A stretch of 64,000 nucleotides of DNA from Parasponia andersonii (lineage: Eukaryota; Streptophyta; Magnoliopsida; Rosales; Cannabaceae): assembly GCA_002914805.1 (NCBI GenBank), contig JXTB01000028.1:645933-709932 (forward strand), written 5' to 3'. Below, piece after piece: positions 23,085 through 35,312 of the stretch (position 1 is its first letter; the number at the start of each line of letters is the position of its first letter). Made by a program: the position numbers and the translations under genes. The notes beneath the pieces are model-generated. The model was not told where the DNA came from. It searched no databases and saw only the letters and a list, made by a program, of their open reading frames with translations.

Positions 23085-26000
23085 AAGGATCAATTAACAA
23101 ATTAAGCACTCTCCCTAAATTAGTGCATAGATGTCGTACATTCCTAACTTGCCTAGAAATTTCGAAAAAAACTCGATCTGAAAATACTTTGGTGAGGATA
23201 TCAGCAATCTGATCTTCTAATCGAATTTTCGGCAATTCTACAATTTTTTTTTATCTAACTTCTCTTTAATGAAGAATCTGTTGACTTCCACGTACTTTGT
23301 TCGATCATGTTGAGTAGGATTATGGACTATGTCACATGCTGCTTTATTATCATAATATAAATGAATTAGTTTATTTGATGAATATCTCAAATCCTGTAAG
23401 AGGAACTTCAGCCATAATCCTTCACAAATCCCAAGTGTCATTCCTCTATATTCCACTTCTGCATTTGAGCAAGCAATAATATTCTGCTTCTTGCCCCTCC
23501 ATATGATAAGACTTTCACCTACAAAGGCAAAGTATCTTGAAGTAGATTGCATGTCAACTATTAAATCAGCCCAATTAGTTTCTATATATACTTCTATACT
23601 TTCTTCCTAGGAGTAGATTTTAGATACCTTAAGATGTACACAACTGCATTCATATATTGCTCACTAGGATTATGCATAAACTGACTGATAATACTTAATA
23701 CATAGACAAAATCTAGTCTTGTATGTGCTAAGTATATCAATCTTCCAATAAGTCTCTAGTATCTTTCTCTGTCAACTGGTACCTGATCAATCTTAACACA
23801 TAATTTCAAGCCTTCTTCAATTGGCTTATCAACTGGTTGACATTCTTGTAGTAGTTATAAGGTATATTTCCTCTGAGATAGAAAAATGCCTTCACCAGAT
23901 CAAGACACCTCCTTAGCCAAGTACTCTTGTAGAGCCTTTCTTTCTTCTAGATCATTTCTTGTAACCACTATGTCATTTATATATATAAAATAAGAGCAGT
24001 GATTATTCCTTGCTGCTTTTTCAAAAACTAAGTGTGATCTGAGTTGCTCTGGTGAGAGTCAAAGTTTATCATGGATTTCGTAAATCTTCCAAACTATGCT
24101 CTAGGAGACTGCTATAGTCCATATAATAATTTTTTTATTTTACAAAACCTTTCGATTATGTCATTCTGGTATCACACATTTAGATGGAAGTTCCATATAG
24201 ACTTCTTCAGATAGTTTTCTAAGCAAAAAGTGTTCTTTGCATCAAACTATTGCAGTGGCATATCTAGGTTTGCTACTAGAGATAATAAGACTTGTATTGT
24301 GTTAATCTTAGCTACAGATGTAAATGTTTCTATCTAATTGATCCCATAGGTTTGAATATGCCCTTTTACCACTAACTTTACTTTGAAATGTCCGCCATAA
24401 CCGCTTTCTATCTAGGGTCAGCTAATGCTGTCTGCACACTATTAGGAATAGATACAATAGATAATTGATTTATAAATGACAAGTTTAATTCTGGCAGATG
24501 ATGGTTAGACCCATAATGGCTCATGGGGTATTTAATTTTACTAGAGATTTCAAGCTCATAAGTAGGATTAGAAATACCTCTAGCACTACGATGAGTTAAT
24601 TGTCTCTTATCTGGCTCAGACTCTAAATAAAGTACATCCTTAGCAGGTGACTGGTATGATATATCAGACAAAGATGGAGTTGTGTCTAAACTTTATGGAA
24701 TTAAGAACTCGAATAAAGAAGTACTAGTCTCAGCATGTGGGTGTTTATTACCTCTTTGATCAAAGATTATACCATTCCAATCTAAGTCACCCAGTTTTTG
24801 ATTAACTAGCTGAGGTTGCAAGTCATTACCATTTAAATATTCTTCATCTTCCTAGATATAAAGTCATAGTCCAGAGTCTGAATTTCTTTTTGATAGTCCT
24901 CCTAAAGTTCAGACTCATAGTCCAGAGTTTGAATTTCCTTTGATAGTCCTCCTGAAGTTCAGACTCCAAAATACATTATATGTCCACGGTGACAATCATA
25001 CATTGGATTAGAGGGTGATAACACGGATATCATTTTAGATGAGCAGTATATCCAACAAAAACACATCATAATGCTCGGGAAGTGAGCTTGTTACACTAAT
25101 GCTTATGAAGATAGACAAATACTACACACCCAAAGACATGAAAAGGTAAGTTTGGAATATTTGGTGCAACAATTACTTCAGTGAGAGCATGGAAATGTGT
25201 TTCAAAGCTAATAGAGTTTGAAAGTACCCTATTGATCAAGTATGTTCAGAAGAAAGAGCTTTTCTCCAGTAAGATAATGGCATATAAGCTCCTGTCAAAA
25301 ATACACGAAGCACTTCCAAAAGGTGTCTATTTTACTGGGGTATGTCAGAATATGTAGTTTGATGAATGGTTCCATGTATTTCCAAATACTTCAAAAGTTT
25401 AGAATTCTGATATTTGCCATCTTTGTCACTATGAAGAACTTGAATTTGTATTTTGTACTAAGTACAAATAATTTTATGGAATTTTTGAAATAACAGACTT
25501 ACTTCGCTTTTGGACTTCATTAAGTATAAATCAAGTCATTCTGACACAGCCATCAACAAATGTAACCAACCAATGAGAGCTTCCTAATGTAGGAACTTTA
25601 GAGGTACTCCAAACATCATAATGAATAACCAAAAAAGGAATATGACTTTATTTAAGACTAATGGAAAATGAGCACGATAACTTTTTGCAAGTTCACAAAA
25701 CTCACACTGAAAATGAGAAACATCAACTTTCACAAATATACTAGGAAATAACTTTGTCAGGTAACCAAATGAAATATGTCCCAGACATTGTTACCACAGC
25801 CAGATTTCAGAGTTCCTCTTCTTCCCCTTAGATCCATCCATAAGTAAAGCTTGGTGTAACTTATTCGAATCTATTGTTACAAGGTTCAAATAATGCAACT
25901 TTTCTCATCTAATACCATACCCATCATCCGCTTTGTTTGAATGTCCTTGAATACACACATCTCAGTCTCAAAAATTATGATACAAGATAAAGCAGAAGTT

Positions 26001-27199
26001 ATTTGTGAAATCGACAAAAGATTGAAATCTAAAGATGGACTAACAAGCACAGAATCTAAATACAGATTATCACTTCAAGATAAAAATCTTTCCCTAATAA
26101 CTGGGGTTTAGGTACCATTTGCAGTAGAAATTGATGTTTGCATAGATGGTTTGAGATATGAGACTTGTCTAGAATTAAATGTCATATTATCTGTAACACC
26201 AGAATCAATTATCCAAATACTATTCTCAACAGGTGCAAACACATTAAAAACCTTACCATCATTATTTGTTGTTATTACCAAAATTGAGGCTTTCTCAATC
26301 ACATCTACCATCTTCTTTGTTTCACCAATAGTAGCAACAGTTGTAGACATGTTCTTGGGACTCTTCTTTTAGTTATAGTTCCAACAATCTGGATATTTGG
26401 CCAATTCAAAACATTTGTTCTTTATATGGTCAGTTTTTTGGTAGAGGGTGTATTTAAAAGTTGTCTTGTCCACGTTATTGTCAACTTTTGGATGGTTGGA
26501 TCGATTCTAGGCTATCAAAGCAGAGGTTTCAGAGTTTGCATATTCATAATTTAGGGTTGTACGATGTACTACCTTTCGTCGAGTAATAAAATAATACTCC
26601 TCTATATTTGGACTAGAATACCTGTACAGTATTTCTCCACGAATCTACTTAAAATCTCCATCTAATCATGTAAGAGAAATGTGCACCTTGAGCCGGTTAA
26701 TGGACTTTCTGTATGCTTGAATATCTTCGGGATGCTTCATAATGACTTCATCACGATGATCGAGCTCTTGAAATATTTTGATTAACTTTTCATAATATAC
26801 AGAGAGAATTCTCCTATTTTGTTTGGCATCGAAAGCTCTTTGGTTCAAGGAAAAAACTTATAATTCGTCACTTTCATCAAAAAAGGCATTTGCTAGAGCA
26901 CTCCAAATATCATGGGTAGTAGGTAAGCATAAGTAACGCTTTATAATGTTTAGAGACAGATATTAATAGCCACCTTTTGACCTTTTGATTTTCAGCGTAT
27001 CATTTCTCGTACCCATCATCAGAGTAGTAGGCTTTTTTTTTTTTTCCATAAATGTAGGAAAATTTCTCATATTCAATGATGTACATCACCATAATTTGAG
27101 ACCAGACATCATAGTTGGACTTATTAAGAATGATTCATGCATTGAACACGCTCTCTAATTAGACAACTACAGATGATGCACTATTTTTCTCACTCATTT
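23085..27199 (-). pseudogene. Ty1/copia gag-pol relic
   Basis: On the minus strand the polyprotein starts with MSEKN at 27199. Gag follows (AFDAKQNRRILSVYYEKLIK, about 26840-26666), then the protease (SIWIIDSGVTDNMTF at about 26235; Asp-Ser-Gly motif). Integrase is at about 25640-25050 (VPTLGSSHWLVTFVDG; VAPNIPNLPFHVFGC). Next come the stretch before the reverse transcriptase (KIKYPMSHYGSNHHLPELNL, about 24530) and a decayed RT (24400-23600). RNase H is at 23552-23238 (IIWRGKKQNIIACSNAEVEY; HLYYDNKAACDIVHNP; KYVEVNRFFIKEKL), and LEDQIADILTKVFS closes at about 23180. Domain order (integrase before RT) defines copia. Numerous stops and frameshifts mean it cannot encode a polyprotein. Confidence 0.9.
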
Positions 27200-27892
27200 T
27201 TTTTCTTTTTTTTTTTGTGTTTTGCTTTTTTTTTTTTTTTTTTTCCTTTTTTTTGTTTTGTTTTTTGTTTTGGACTTAGCAAGAAACGACTTCTATTAAC
27301 AAGATATTAGAGGAAACTACTTAACAATAAATGACTTATATCAAGTATCCTATCAAGAAACGACTATGATGATATTTGATAATCTTAACCTAATTAAACG
27401 ATTAACAACAAAAAAAGACTTCTAATAGATGTAAGCCCAACCCAAGTAAAAACTAATGCTACCAAAGATAGACCCTTAAATAAGATCTGATCTAAAAAAA
27501 AAAAAGCCAATATATGTGAATAAACGAATGAGCTTCGAATCGTACAGAAATGTGAATGGCCAATGGGAATGTGCAGATCGATTGCTTGATGGGATTAGCG
27601 GATAAATGGACTTAGGAATGGTGACTCACTAGTCAACATGTGACGGGTTTGACAATGGCTGCAATGGGTTCAACGGAATATGTTCGATGAACTGCGGGTT
27701 CAACAGTGCAACCGATGTTGCTTGTCACTAGAGATGAGAAATTTGTCACTTTGCATGACAGAATAGGTGAAGTGATGATCTCTCCCCCTTTTCCCTTTCT
27801 TTTAAAGAGATTTCTAAGGAATTTGTGGCTGTTTTCGAATATACAAACTTTTCTTTTTGGAGAATTTGAGAGTTGGATTTGAAGAACCGATT

Positions 27893-27908
27893 TCTGGTTC
27901 TGATACAA
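27893..27908 (-). other. Copia primer-binding site (initiator Met-tRNA type, degenerate)
   Basis: The minus strand reads TTGTATCAGAACCA directly after the LTR end, a mutated form of TGGTATCAGAGC. The LTR fragment 27909-27922 adjoins it. Confidence 0.65.
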
Positions 27909-27922
27909 TCTAAAATTGGAGA

Positions 27923-28719
27923 TGATACAAAACCCGCCAACTTGTGACGAAACCTGAAAAAAGGATGATGTCTAGGACCATTCTACACTTAGATTTAGAT
28001 GAAAAACCTCTACCCAACACCTATAAAGAGATGTGAATCTTAGTATAAAGGAAGACGCTACAATCAAGGATGGAAAACTCGATTGATAAGTCAAGGGATG
28101 AACGCCACAGAGAAATTGCTCTTAATTTTAATGAATTGTAATATGATCTTTTCATTTAGCTAATAGCTATTTATATACATAAGAATCACGAAAATTGACT
28201 GCTAAAAAAATCTAAGAAGCTGCCCAAAATAAGAAAAGGAAACTAAAATAACTTAATTCAATTTAGAGAATTGATTTCCTACAATTACATTAAAAACACG
28301 CCTATTGCACAATAAAAAAAGGAAAGTATCTAGATTGGCATACAAGCCTTACAACTCAGTAATAAAACTTATAATAAATAAATAAGAAAGGTAATTTAAC
28401 TAATTACAGCCAATCATTCTCCTTGATGAGTCAAAAATAAGTAAGTCACCAAAATCAGGAAACTAAGCTTTAATTCACGCATCCTTGAGCAATCCTCTTG
28501 TGAGAGACTTTTGTAAATAATTCTAAAGCTTGAATAATGGAAATCTAACCTTGTGGACCATGTGGAACATCACCCTTGGGCCTCCAAGAATTTATCTCAG
28601 TCCAAATACTTTGAATCAACCCATTGAGAGACTTTTTGAATCTTTTAGCTCGAGCTCTTCTAATTGGTCCAATTGGAACTTAAATTGGCTCCTTTATAAC
28701 CGTACCTAGATTTACATCA
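27923..28719 (-). repeat. Gypsy 3' LTR
   Basis: It runs (plus-strand view) from TGATACAAAACCCGCC to GATTTACATCA, bounded inside by the polypurine tract AAGAGGAGGGGAA (minus strand, 28720-28732). It aligns along its whole length with 33302-34136; the other copy has an extra stretch of about 40 bp near 33500. Confidence 0.9.
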
Positions 28720-28732
28720 TTCCCCTCCTCTT

Positions 28733-30585
28733 GAAAAGAATTTGTCCTCAAATCTTTGCCTTATTTATATCGGATGACATATGGAAACATCTCAATACAT
28801 TCCACCCATTGTGCAAGCCTCTTATTCAACTTGTTCTGACTTTTAAGGAGCTTCAACGACTCATGATCAGTGTGAATCACGAACTCCCAAATGTAATATT
28901 GTCATGTTTTCAAAGCTTGAACCAATGCATACATTTCTTTATCATAAGTAGGGTAGTTTGAAGCAACTCAACTTAGTTTCTCGTTAAAATATGCAATTAG
29001 TCGTCCTTCTTGTATAAGAATGCACCAATACCTAAACTTACGCTCGTTGGACTTGACCATTCTTGGATATCATAATTCTTTTCTTCATCAACCTATCTTT
29101 GTAGTTCCTTTATCTTCTCAGGGTTACTCCTATAGGGTAGATGATTTGGAATGATAGCACCATGCACGAAGTCAATTCGATACTCAATCCCTCGGATTGG
29201 TAGTAATCCACTAGGAATTTTCTCAGGGAAAATATCACCAAATTCCTACAAGAGAGAAATAACAAAACTATGTAGAACAGGATCAAGACCGTTAGTATTT
29301 AAAAATGCCTCCTTGTACAATTGTACAATCATCGGCTGGTTTGAAAACATCACTCTCTTAATTTCTCTGGCTTTTGCATAAAAATTATTTTATTTTCTCT
29401 CTGTTTTTTTTTTTCAATGGCCGAATCTATTATTGCCTTTTCTCTATTTTTTTCTTCGGCATCTCTCTCTTTTTCACTCTTTCTCTTTTGATCACTCTCT
29501 TTTTGTAACCTCACTTGATCTTCATGAACTTTTTTTGATATCAAAGGAACTAGAGTGATTGTCCTTTGATTAAGTACAAACGAGTACTTGTTGATGAAGC
29601 CATCGTGTTTAATATACCTATCAAATTGCCACGGTCGACCTAGTAACAAGTGTCCAGCTTGCATCGAAACCACATCGTACAAAACTTCATCTTCATATTT
29701 TCTGATACGAAAAGAAACTAAGACTTATTTATTCATATTTAGTTCACTATTATCATTTAACTACTGCAATTTGTAAGGCTGGAGATGCTTCATGATTGAC
29801 AATCCTAATTTTTTCACCATAGTAGTGCTAGCAACATTAGTACAACTACCAATATCAATAATCACATACCTTGTTTTAAACATGGCACCTAGTATGAAAG
29901 ATGTTTTCTCGTTGCACCTTTTTATCTTCTTTGACTTGCGCACTCAAAGCTCTCCTTGCCACCAACAAATCTCCTTGAACAGGATATTCCTCTTCATTGG
30001 CATCCTCCAATGGTGGCATAAGATCGGTGTCATCTTTGTCTTCGGTTTCAATTTCACTGTCATCTCGGAACACTATAACTCTTTTGTTTGGACATTGGCA
30101 AGCTATGTGACCCTTTCCTTGACATTTAAAGCACTTGAAATCACGATTCCTAGAAGTAGAAGAATCGGATTTACCTTGATTTACATGGCTGGTCACTTCT
30201 TACTTTTGCTAAGCTTTAGGCTTCATCGTAGGTTGCCTCTCATCCTTCTTCCATTGATTCGATTTCCAAGTGGATGTACTTGGATTTTGGCTTGGATGTG
30301 TGCTACCCCTCCTCTTGAATTGGTTCTTAATATTTATAGCCATGAGGACCATATCTTCCAACTCTACGTAATGTTGCAGTTCCACCACATTAGCAATTTC
30401 TCGATTCAAACCAACCAAGAATCTAGACATTGTAGCCTCCCGATCCTCCTTTACATTTGCTTGAATCATAGCAACCTCTATCTCCTTATAATATTCCTCT
30501 ACACTCTGGTTACCTTGCCTAAGGCTTTGCAACTTGTTATACAATTCCCGGTAGTAGTAGCTCAGTATAAACCACTTTCTCATCA
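28733..30585 (-). pseudogene. Gypsy gag C-terminus, protease and RT/RNase H remnants
   Basis: On the minus strand: gag tail (ELYNKLQSLRQGNQSVEEYY; ATMSRFLVGLNREIANVVEL; 30540-30350), zinc knuckle CFKCQGKGHIACQCPNKR (about 30135-30085), and protease (CTNVASTTMVKKLGL; AGHLLLGRPWQFDRYIKHDG at about 29660-29600). A Lys/Glu-rich linker follows, then the start of RT (IPSGLLPIRGIEYRIDFVHG, about 29230-29150, to EKIKELQR). Text then jumps to the RNase H start ([40 protein letters not shown]) and from FPYVIRYK directly to a short C-terminal tail next to the polypurine tract. The RT palm with its YFDD box and the whole integrase are absent. Stops are frequent. Confidence 0.85.
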
Positions 30586-31934
30586 CTATTTTTGTTGCAA
30601 ATTTAATAATTACTACGCAAGTGCACGTGTCGAACAAGTAATACAATAGTAAGTTAAGTATCGTCTCCATAGGGATTGCTTGTCAAGTTATTTATATATG
30701 CTAAATGTCAAACTAATTATTTTTAAGAAAATAAGAAACAGAGATTTGCAAGTAAATGGTAAGAACTAAAGAATGCTGGAATTATTGAATCCTCCTCAGT
30801 TGCAAATATGGGTTCAATTGCTGTAGCAACGCTTATGGCAAAATCACTCCAGTAAACCGAAAATTCAATCAGCACATAATAATCTTCCAAATTTATTATG
30901 TTTTAAGTTCTTCAAACCAGATTTATGTATTCTTATGCCAACCCAGCTCTCAAAACACCATTTATACATCAATTTTTATTGGGTTATACATGGTAACAAT
31001 ATATTCCTATACCATTACTAATTCAAATATCTACCAAGGGGATGATTGAAACATGTATCATTCAAGCTAGATCTAATTAAGAGTAACCTTTCCAGCTTCA
31101 ATCCTAATTTATTTATCCTAAATATTGGTGGCTTAGCAATAATAGGAATTACTAACTAAGCTCACTTGAATGAACTAGAGAAAAATTCCATAAACATCAA
31201 AATAGCACTTAACCAGTCATTACAACCTTAGATTCATCATAATCCCAGCTAAAAAAAACTTAGCTCATATTCTAGGGTAAAAAATCAGCAGCCCAAAGTA
31301 TTCCATAGATTACAGAAAATTCAAGAAAAGAAAAAGAAATTAAATACAAAGAAGATTGAAAAAGGTAAGGAAAAGTCTAGCTAGATAGTGGTAATTTCAG
31401 CTCCCTGCTGCTAGTACTCCCTCTCCTTCACCTGTTCTTCTCTGTACTATCCTCCTCTCTTTCTTTCTTTCTTTTTTCCGTATTTTGCTTCCTGCTCAGC
31501 CGCCACCTCTTTCTTTCCTGCAGTATACTTTTCTTTTATATTAAAGTAGGTAAGGTACCCTAGCACACCTGTCAGCCAAATATGGAGTAAGGACCACTTT
31601 TGCTTCATTTTCCCTTAGCTGGTATTTAATATTAGCTGTTCAGTATTGCTCTAGTGTGTTACTACAACAAAGTTACTCCCAGCCTTAACTTAAGTTCAGC
31701 CTTTCTTCAAAGATACTGCCATTTAAATTCATCAAAACTCAAGTCCTAAATTCAGCATTTCTACTAGAAATTAACAGGAATAAAATAGATATTAATTGTA
31801 TTAGATTTTTAACATGAGAAACACCGCAAACCAAAATAAAATAAAGAAAAACACCTAAACTAGATAATTTTATCCTTTAAAACAACTATCCTAAGACTCA
31901 AAAACATACCAAAAAACTCTATTTTTATGGAGTT
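30586..31934. mobile_element. Unclassified 1.35-kb insertion in gypsy gag
   Basis: Gag text ends at about 30583 and resumes at about 31939; between them lies non-coding AT-rich DNA. ATCA flanks both sides (30582-30585 and 31935-31938), a possible short target duplication. The left end starts CTATTTTTGTTGCAAATTT and continues ACGCAAGTGCACGTGTCGAA then CAAGTAATACAATAGTAAG; the right end reads ACTCTATTTTTATGGAGTT. A pyrimidine-rich tract lies at 31420-31490. No ORF of note was found, and the element class is not recognised. Confidence 0.55.
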
Positions 31935-31938
31935 ATCA

Positions 31939-32518
31939 GTTTTCATCTCTTCTCACGTCTCTACTGGACGCTCCCTATTTCTTCTCCTATTCATTACCAA
32001 CTGATTCCACCATACAATCGCATAATCGAGAAATTCAATGGCAACAAGCTTTACCTTCTTAATCTCAGAGTAATTTTGGCAATCAAATACAATTCAATCT
32101 TTTTCTTCCACTCAAGCTAAGCTTCTGGATCGTTCTTGCCTTGAAAGGATGGAATCTTCATCTTAATACTACCCAATGTATTATCTTCTCGATTCCTAGC
32201 TCCTCTAAATTGCACACCGTATCTCCTATTGCCAACTATTGAATCTCAGTCATCTTCATCACCAAAAGTATCTCTACAATACTCTTCATCTTCAGCCTTC
32301 ACTTCCCTATGCTAGCATCTCCATCTTCTATGCATATTAAGAGCGATTTGTGTCTGCTCCACATATGAGTTCTCTATTCTGTCCATCCGCTCATAAACCT
32401 GCTCTATCTCTGCTCTCATTACACTCTTCATCTCACCAATTAAGGCTTCCATGAGAAGCTTCGGATCACCCACTCCAGATGTATCTCCTGAATTATTTCT
32501 GTTCTTATTGTCTGACAT
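31939..32518 (-). pseudogene. Gypsy gag N-terminus relic
   Basis: From ATG 32518 on the minus strand: MSDNKNRNNSGDTSGVG, LLMEALIGEMKSVMRAEIE and VYERMDRIENSYVEQTQ, a predicted coiled region. After a stop at 32312, MKIPSFQGKNDPEA and LEWKKKIEL follow, the conserved start of plant gypsy gag. The frame is lost at about 32060, and the last gag text (RRRNRERPVET) meets the insertion at 31934. Confidence 0.8.
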
Positions 32519-33287
32519 GTTTGCTGCAAAACAAAGTTAGAAAAGAAAAGACCTCACATACTCTCTCACGCGTTCTACTCAGTAATGAATCACTTAATTT
32601 TACTCGTGTTTTACTCGAATATATCAGATTGGCTTTTACCCTCTTATGTGCTCACCACTCTTGCCTTTTTCCACTCGTAATTTCTCAAAAGTTCTTTTCA
32701 AACTAATTCAAACAAATAATGATAATTTCTTAGCAAAAATCCACACAAAAAAATTTCCAACTAAATCAGGATTTAATGTAATATCCTGGAATAACAGTTT
32801 CTGGAATTTGATAAGCAAAGAAAGCGAAACAAAGAAAAAAAAATACACACAAAATTTTGAAGGCTAGGTAAGTGATGAAAATGATGGATTTTGGGCTCGA
32901 AAACTAGGGTGAACAATACGTGATCATAAGTTTTAGGGCTCAGAATAAGCCTTGATTTGATATATAATCATTTCGATACTTGGATCACAAGTAACGACCG
33001 TTTTACTGAACTACCCTCAAAAACCTCTAATTCAGCCACTGATTCTTCTCTTTTTTTTTTTTTTGAGAACCCAGATAATAACTGAAAACACAAGTGCTAA
33101 TTGAAAAATACAAATATATAAATTTGGATTCAAAAGCAGACAAGCAATCTGAATTGGCTATGACTAGAACAGATCGAGTTTATGATTTTTTTTTGGACGA
33201 TTTATATGAAAGAAAGAAGAAAGAATATAGACTAGTTTGACTAGAAAGAAAAGAAAAAGGATAGATTATACTTGAGACTTGAACTTG

Positions 33288-33299
33288 GCTCTGATACCA
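33288..33299 (-). other. Gypsy primer-binding site, perfect initiator Met-tRNA type
   Basis: The minus strand reads TGGTATCAGAGC two bases after the 5' LTR, complementary to the 3' part of plant initiator methionine tRNA. Confidence 0.9.
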
Positions 33300-33301
33300 A
33301 A

Positions 33302-34136
33302 TGATACGAACCCTGCCAACTTATGACGAAACCCGAAACAAGAATAATGCCTAGGACTGTTCTACAATTAGATTCGAATAGAAAATCTCGACCCAACACC
33401 TATAAAAAAAATGTGAATCTAGTATAAAGGAAGACGTCACAATCAAGGATGAAAACTCGATTGATAAGTAAAGGGATGTATACCACAGAGAAATCTGATA
33501 AGTTCGAATAAGTTCTCAAAGAACCAAAGAGAAATTGCTCTTAATTTTAATGAATTATAATATGATCTTTTCATTTAGCTAATGGCTATTTATATACATA
33601 AGAACCATGAAAATTGGCTGCTAAAAACATCTAAGAAGCTGCCCAAAATAAAAAAAGGAAACTAAAATAACCTAATTCAATTCAAAGAATTGATTTCCTA
33701 TAATTATCCTTAAAACTTGCCGATTGCACAATAAAAAAAAAAGTAAAGTATTTAGATTGGCATGAAAACCTTACAACTCAGCAATAAAACTTATAATAAA
33801 TAAATAAGAAATGTAATTTAACTAATTGCAACCAACCATTCTCCTTGATGAGTCAAAAATGGGTAAGTCACCAAAATTACTAAACTTTAATTCACGCACC
33901 CTTGAGTAATCCTCTTGTGAGAGTCTTTTGTAGATTATTCCAAAACTTGAATAATGGAAATCTGATCTTGTGGATCATGTGGAACATCATCCTTGGGTCT
34001 CTAAGAATTTATCTCAGTCTAAACGCTTTGAATCAACCCATTGATAGACTTCTTGAATATTTTAGTTCGAACTCTTCTAATCGGTCCAATTGGAACTTAA
34101 ATTGTCTCATTTTTAACCTTGCCTGGATTTGCATTA
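33302..34136 (-). repeat. Gypsy 5' LTR
   Basis: This is the partner of 27923-28719. It starts (plus-strand view) TGATACGAACCCTGCC and ends GATTTGCATTA, so the right terminal bases have changed from ACATCA. Relative to the other LTR it carries an extra stretch around 33495-33530 (AAATCTGATAAGTTCGAATA), possibly a local duplication or a loss in the partner. Confidence 0.9.
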
Positions 34137-34313
34137 GGAGATAAATAGTTTTTTTTAATACTTCATTCACTTTGTATAACAATATACATGGTATATATAG
34201 GGATAAATTCCCCGATTAGAATCCTAAAATTAGGGCAGAAATAAAGACGAAAACAGAACTATCAAATTTCCTAAGCTATCAGAGTGCATACGAATTCAAC
34301 AAAAGAAAAAGTT

Positions 34314-34545
34314 ACTTACTAATGGAGAGCGGCCACTTCATACTAGTTTGCTTATTATCACAACGGTAACTTGGTTGGCACAAATATGCCAGTTAAGTTA
34401 ATCACAACGACGAATTCTTCTTTATATAGAGAAGACTATGAGAGATATATGAAAAGTAATTAGGATTACAATGGTTACGATGGACGGCTTAGAGGCTATT
34501 GTGCTTAACTTTATTATGTAATGTAAAAAAAATTCAATGGGTTAA
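34314..34545. repeat. Direct repeat A outside the copia element (right)
   Basis: Partner of 22263-22490, lying about 40 bp beyond the copia LTR. No coding function is recognised. Confidence 0.45.
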
Positions 34546-34859
34546 AAAAAAGATAACGTTAAGTTTTATAGGTGTACACACATATTTTGTCAACAGATCA
34601 ACTTAGATCTTGCTTTCATCTCTCCTTTTTGTTAGGTAACTAATTTATTTTGAATTTAAATCAACTTAAATAAATGATCTCATTCAAAATTTTGAGTTTG
34701 AGTCAATTTGAATTTTAAATCTAAAATTTTTGTTATTATTTGCTTGAAATTTTTAAATACACCGATTTTAATCTCCCTTAATTTGTTCTACTATCCTTGG
34801 AAAAAATAATTATGTGTTCTTCTCTTTTTGGAATATTTATAATTTAAACATCTTGTTTC

Positions 34860-35184
34860 AAAATTCATTGGCATTGTGGAGAGTGATGCGTTACGAGTTA
34901 TTCAAAGTATCCAACACAGGTTTCTTTAGCAGATAATGAATTATTAATTTCCGATGTTATTTCCTTACTTTCCCATTTTAATGGTGTCCAATATTATTTT
35001 GTTCCTAAAGTTGGGAATATGGTGGCACATAAGTTAGTTGGGTTAGTTTTCTCTTTTTCCAGGGATATGTCCTGGAGTGATTGTTGTCCCAATTTCATTT
35101 TCTTCGTTGTTGTTGACGATTTGAAGTAATTTCTATTTGCTCACGATTGCGGACTCTTTTCTTCAAAAAAAAAAAAAAAAACAA
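34860..35184 (+). pseudogene. LINE fragment: RNase H-like 3' end with poly(A)
   Basis: The reading IVESDALRVIQSIQHRFL, then NELLISDVISLLSHFNGVQY and VPKVGNMVAHKLVGLVFSFS, matches the C-terminal RNase H-like (RVT_3) domain of plant non-LTR elements. Aspartate and histidine-type landmarks (ESD, AHKL) are kept. A pure A-run at 35166-35181 follows shortly after the coding end, as expected for a LINE 3' tail. It is a strongly 5'-truncated copy, independent of the LINE at 15519-20943. Confidence 0.75.
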
Positions 35185-35312
35185 CAACAATGCACATTTC
35201 ATTTGAAAAAAAAATGCGCGCTTTGATATTTTTATTTTTTTTTCCATTAATTCACCTTTAAAAACAGGTGACATATTTTTTGCTTTTTCTATCCCCCTAA
35301 AAAAAATTTCTC

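Larger units (their letters stand above)
27923..34136 (-). mobile_element. Ty3/gypsy retrotransposon, internally deleted, with GGAGA duplication
   Basis: LTRs at 27923-28719 and 33302-34136 flank a minus-strand interior. The target duplication GGAGA is perfect (27918-27922 and 34137-34141). The element holds gag, zinc knuckle, protease and pieces of RT/RNase H, but the RT core and the integrase are missing. A 1.35-kb foreign insertion splits gag. It therefore depended on other elements for movement or was deleted after arrival. Confidence 0.9.
27909..34276 (-). repeat. Copia 5' LTR, split by a gypsy insertion
   Basis: The LTR consists of 27909-27922 and 34142-34276, separated by the gypsy element and its GGAGA duplication (27918-27922 and 34137-34141). 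Joined across the duplication, it follows the order of the 3' LTR at 22914-23059, including the T-run, the ATTCACTTTGTATAACAATA stretch and GGGGAATTTATCC-type landmarks. Confidence 0.75.

Noticed and set aside
29792-30649. 285-aa open frame on the plus strand
   Set aside because: It is exactly antisense to the gypsy gag, zinc knuckle and protease text on the minus strand, has a hydrophobic odd composition and no recognisable domain, so it is a shadow.
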